From positions 1 through 36,754 of the forward strand of contig NZ_JANCTC010000030.1 of NCBI RefSeq assembly GCF_024297145.1: a DNA stretch of 36,754 nt, written 5' to 3'. This DNA comes from Mesorhizobium sp. LMG 17147 (GTDB lineage Bacteria; Pseudomonadota; Alphaproteobacteria; Rhizobiales; Rhizobiaceae). The position numbers and the translations under genes are program-made. Under the pieces are notes generated by a model. The model made no database searches and was not told the origin of the DNA. It saw only the letters and a program-made list of their open reading frames with translations. Positions 34,095-36,754 of the stretch are shown piece by piece (the first letter of the stretch is position 1; each line of letters starts with the position of its first letter).

Positions 34095-35249
34095 TTGCGG
34101 TGGTGCTTTGTTTCTCCTGGATATAGATCGACTCAGGTCCTTGCCGGCGATAGTCGCTCATCGGGCGGTGCTGAAGCACAGATAGCTCATCTTGCCGCGG
34201 CTCTCGCGGGTCTGGGGCACGAGGTAAGCCTCATATATGGCGACGGGCAAACGCAGTCCCTCAGCAAGATTGGGGGGGTCAGCTGCATCGCTGCCGCACC
34301 GGCGTGGCGATTGCCTGCAAGTCTCCCAGCATTCTGGCGTGCCATGGACACGTTGCGCCCGGATGTGCTCTATGCGCGCCTCCCAACAGATTTTATTTGG
34401 CTGATGGGCCTGTTTGCCAGATCGCGCCGCAATACGCGCTTCATATATGCTCTGGCCAACGATGTTCATTGCACCGCCTGGACCGCTTACGATCACAAGA
34501 AATGGTTCCACGCTCCTCTATTCAGCCTTGGCATGCGAAGTACCGACGTGATTGCGGTCCAGCATCACCAGCAATCGGCCATGCTCAACCCGCGTTTGCG
34601 AGAGCGCTCGGCACACGTGCCGAATCTGGTGCGCTCGGTCTCCGAACATCCTCGCGTATACGACACGGCCACCATTGATGCGATCTGGATCGCGAAGATC
34701 CGAACAAGCAAACAGCTCCATCTGTTCCTGGATTTGGCGGAAGCGCTGCCTCGCCTGCGCTTCGCAGTGGTAGGCGGATTCGATCCCACGGTAAGCAGCA
34801 CGGTAAAGGTGGCGCTGGAGGAGCGGATCCGCGGACTTAAAAACCTGACCTTCTACGGCCCGAAGCGCGACAACGAGGTCATGGCCCTGCTCTCGAAAGC
34901 CAAGGCCCTGGTAAATACATCGTCCGTCGAAGGGTTCCCCAATACTATGCTTGAGGCATGGAGTATTGGCGTTCCGGTCGTCTCACTATCGGTGGATCCT
35001 GGAGGAGTGATCGAGCAGAAGGGGATTGGCTTCGTCAGCCGAACCATGACTCAGTTGGTCCATGATGTGGACACGATCGTTCGAACGAAGTCCCTCAATC
35101 AGCGGTGCGGAGAACTCGCGCTTTCCTATGTTCGCCGGCAGCATAGCCTCGAGGCAGTGTGCCGAGCCTTGGAAAGGGCGCTTCCGGGAGTGCAGTTAGG
35201 CCGGTGCCCGACCTGGAACGTCGCGACGCCATCTTTGGATCGCAGCTGA
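34095..35249 (+). CDS. GT4 glycosyltransferase
   Basis: 385 residues if the TTG at 34095 is used: GGGAG lies seven bases upstream and the conserved part starts right after it (RWCFVSPGYRST, SSGGAEAQIAHLAAALAGLG). Longer forms from GTG 33963 or ATG 33936 would overlap the co-polymerase gene by 56 or 83 bases. The C-terminal donor domain has LTFYGPKRDNEVMALLSKAK and the E-x7-E motif in SSVEGFPNTMLEAWSIGVP. The usual GRL-xxKG motif before it is altered (IWIAKIRTSKQLHLFLDLAE). It should add a sugar to the repeat unit of the second EPS. Confidence 0.85.
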   Translation: MRWCFVSPGYRSTQVLAGDSRSSGGAEAQIAHLAAALAGLGHEVSLIYGDGQTQSLSKIGGVSCIAAAPAWRLPASLPAFWRAMDTLRPDVLYARLPTDFIWLMGLFARSRRNTRFIYALANDVHCTAWTAYDHKKWFHAPLFSLGMRSTDVIAVQHHQQSAMLNPRLRERSAHVPNLVRSVSEHPRVYDTATIDAIWIAKIRTSKQLHLFLDLAEALPRLRFAVVGGFDPTVSSTVKVALEERIRGLKNLTFYGPKRDNEVMALLSKAKALVNTSSVEGFPNTMLEAWSIGVPVVSLSVDPGGVIEQKGIGFVSRTMTQLVHDVDTIVRTKSLNQRCGELALSYVRRQHSLEAVCRALERALPGVQLGRCPTWNVATPSLDRS

Positions 35250-35277
35250 ATCGGATTCGAAGGCAAGGAGACGAGCG

Positions 35278-36687
35278 GTGTCGAATCTTTCTCCTGATCT
35301 ACCATCCCCGATAAGCCTGATGTATGTGAGCTCGGCTGTCCTGCTTGCCATCTTGATGGCTTTGGTGCTGATCCTGTCGGGCGATCCCCGGGCTCCCATC
35401 TTGGCCGTCGGCGGAGCTGGCTACGCCGCCATTGCTCTTTATCTAGTCCAACGGCCCTTGAGCGCCCTTTATGTCGCGGTCTTCCTTGCGCTGATGCCAA
35501 TGGGGCTGCGGTCCGGGTTGGTCTACGACGTCGCCGCTAATTCAGCTCTCGCGTTAGCGCTAGGGGCGTGGCTGCTTAGCGTCATCGTTCAGCGGCAGCA
35601 CATTCAGTGGAACGCCGTTTGTGTTCTAATGGCCCTCTATCTTGTCTGGGCGGTTGTCACCCTGCTTTGGGCTCCCGATCTCATCCTGGCCCGGAAAGAA
35701 CTTGTCGCCTATGCCAGTGGATTCATTGTGCTGTTACTTATTTCTGCGGAGGTCAAGTCAATCGCAGCCATAGACGGATTGATGCGCGTCCTAATGTTGA
35801 TGGGCTGGATGCTCATCCTGGCTGGATTGCAGGCAGTATTCGCAGGCGGTTACCAGCTTGGTGAGAGACTGCAAGTCTTGGAAATGAACGAGAATCTTTT
35901 TGGTGTGACTCTGGTCCTGACGCTTCCCGGCCAGATTTGGCCGGTATTGCGCTCCTCCGGCCTGACCCGCGCATTCCATCTGGTCCTCAGTATTTTCTTT
36001 ATCCTTTGCACCTTGGGCCTCGTCGCCCTCAGCGGGTCCCGGGGAAGTTCGATCTCGCTCCTGCTCGTGCTGCTCGCGTTCTTCTTCTACAAGCCCATGA
36101 GACCGTTCGGCATCGTCGGAATAATACTGGTGGTTTCCCTCCTTGCCATTGCACCACTCGCCACTGATGTCCTCGTGCGACGCTTCGAGGAAGGTGAGGG
36201 CGGAGATCTGGGGGGGCGCGTTGTGCTGTGGTATGCCAGTTTGCAACTTGTACGGGACCACCTGTGGAGCGGGGTGGGGATTGGCAACGGCCCGTCCGAG
36301 CTCTACGAATATGTCGCTCCCCTGACGAGCAACTACGCTGATCGCTCTAGTGTTCCCAGTCACAATCCTCTCCTCGAGGTAGCAGCAGAGACAGGCGTAC
36401 TCGGCGTTGTTCTCTACGCCAGTGCAGTAGTTCTCGGGATATGGCAATTCTTTCGGTACCGCCGCAGATTGCATAATTACGATGAGCTGGTCGCAGGCTA
36501 TTTTCCGCTGGTGTTGGGCGTGTCCGTAGGCTACTTCGCCTCGTGGTTGAAGGGCGGAGGCATGGCTGCCCATCCGACTTTCTTCATACTTCTAGGATTG
36601 CTATCATTTCCTGTTTCCGGCCCGATTGCTAGAGCGTCGGACATTCAGGTTGAATCGCGAAGGATTCCGCTAACGTCGGGTTTGTGA
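35278..36687 (+). CDS. Wzy / ExoQ-like membrane polymerase
   Basis: 469 residues from a GTG with AAGGAG seven bases upstream. About twelve hydrophobic helices are visible. O-antigen-ligase-family landmarks are MNENLFGVTLVL, LSGSRGSSISLLLVL, the loop with GRVVLWYASLQLVRDHLWSG and GVGIGNGPSELYEY, and PSHNPLLEVAAETGVLGVVL, the counterpart of HNDYLE. It would polymerise the second EPS, as ExoQ does for succinoglycan. Its stop codon TGA (36685-36687) lies within the TTTGTGATTC motif that may be the IS630 end, so its last residues could be supplied by the insertion. Confidence 0.88.
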   Translation: MSNLSPDLPSPISLMYVSSAVLLAILMALVLILSGDPRAPILAVGGAGYAAIALYLVQRPLSALYVAVFLALMPMGLRSGLVYDVAANSALALALGAWLLSVIVQRQHIQWNAVCVLMALYLVWAVVTLLWAPDLILARKELVAYASGFIVLLLISAEVKSIAAIDGLMRVLMLMGWMLILAGLQAVFAGGYQLGERLQVLEMNENLFGVTLVLTLPGQIWPVLRSSGLTRAFHLVLSIFFILCTLGLVALSGSRGSSISLLLVLLAFFFYKPMRPFGIVGIILVVSLLAIAPLATDVLVRRFEEGEGGDLGGRVVLWYASLQLVRDHLWSGVGIGNGPSELYEYVAPLTSNYADRSSVPSHNPLLEVAAETGVLGVVLYASAVVLGIWQFFRYRRRLHNYDELVAGYFPLVLGVSVGYFASWLKGGGMAAHPTFFILLGLLSFPVSGPIARASDIQVESRRIPLTSGL

Positions 36688-36754
36688 TTCACTTCCTTAA
36701 GGAGGTGATTTGCCATGCCCAAGCCCTATTCGCTCGATTTGCGTGAACGCGTTG
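36681..36754 (+). mobile_element. Left end of an IS630-family element, runs off the window
   Basis: TTTGTGATTCACTTCCTTAA begins near 36681 and is followed by a strong GGAGG site and a transposase start. The left boundary is estimated; the motif recurs in part at 21841-21876. The rest of the element is outside the window. Confidence 0.6.
36715..36754 (+). CDS. IS630-family transposase, N-terminal fragment at window edge
   Basis: The ATG at 36715, preceded by AAGGAGGTGAT, opens MPKPYSLDLRERV, the characteristic N terminus of IS630-type transposases, which leads into a helix-turn-helix. Only 13 codons are in the window, so completeness cannot be judged. Confidence 0.8.
   Translation, partial: MPKPYSLDLRERV

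Noticed and set aside
35791..36573. 260-residue minus-strand open frame opposite the second polymerase
   Set aside because: It is His/Gln-rich antisense text against a clear multi-helix membrane protein.

Overview
The window looks like chromosomal DNA of a GC-rich alphaproteobacterium of the Rhizobiales, most like Mesorhizobium or a close relative. The reasons are the ExoA/ExoF/ExoP/ExoQ-like exopolysaccharide (EPS) proteins, the CysD / CysN-CysC fusion / CysQ sulfate-activation set typical of rhizobia, and remnants of IS families common there. This placement rests on gene content and protein style, not on a marker gene. No rRNA, tRNA or CRISPR array was seen.

Layout. (1) 1-2453: tail of a broken AGE-family sugar isomerase, a membrane-anchored SNase-like protein without catalytic residues, a secreted FecR-like protein, and a frameshifted tandem paralogue of the latter. 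(2) 2541-9023 (+): first EPS assembly operon: PHP-type tyrosine phosphatase, outer-membrane export lipoprotein (Wza-like), co-polymerase/tyrosine kinase (Wzc-like), a TPR protein whose start lies inside the kinase gene, and a Wzy/O-antigen-ligase-like polymerase. (3) 9349-14598 (+): a lone dTDP-glucose 4,6-dehydratase, then cysD-cysNC-cysQ, which make and recycle PAPS. (4) 14756-17061: a vapBC toxin-antitoxin pair followed by a decayed second cysQ with a small internal inversion, and an ISAs1-type transposase remnant. (5) 17062-21682 (+): four possible glycan-tailoring enzymes (ATP-grasp ligase, metallophosphoesterase, GNAT/FemAB-like transferase, polysaccharide-deacetylase-like protein), split by an IS5-type remnant. 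(6) 21841-22937: remains of an IS21-type element and of a small gene beside it. (7) 23395-25104 (+): an RTX-tailed parallel beta-helix polysaccharide lyase (PL9-like). (8) 25187-36687: second EPS cluster, with divergent arms from about 31.7 kb. The minus arm is ExoF-like export protein, two GT4 glycosyltransferases, and a GT2-membrane-DUF4091 fusion. The plus arm is an ExoP-like co-polymerase, a GT4 and a second polymerase. (9) From about 36681 an IS630-type element begins and runs off the window.

How it fits together. Two Wzx/Wzy-style machineries, each with its own export protein, co-polymerase and polymerase, flank a region of sulfate activation, glycan tailoring and a secreted lyase. No flippase (Wzx) or initiating sugar-phosphate transferase is visible, so both systems must borrow these from elsewhere. 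The most unusual gene is the 911-residue fusion at 25187-27922: an ExoA-like glycosyltransferase joined through membrane helices to a DUF4091 glycosidase-like domain predicted to be periplasmic. The stretch between the two EPS clusters carries many decaying genes and short tandem duplications, which fits a rearrangement-prone accessory region.
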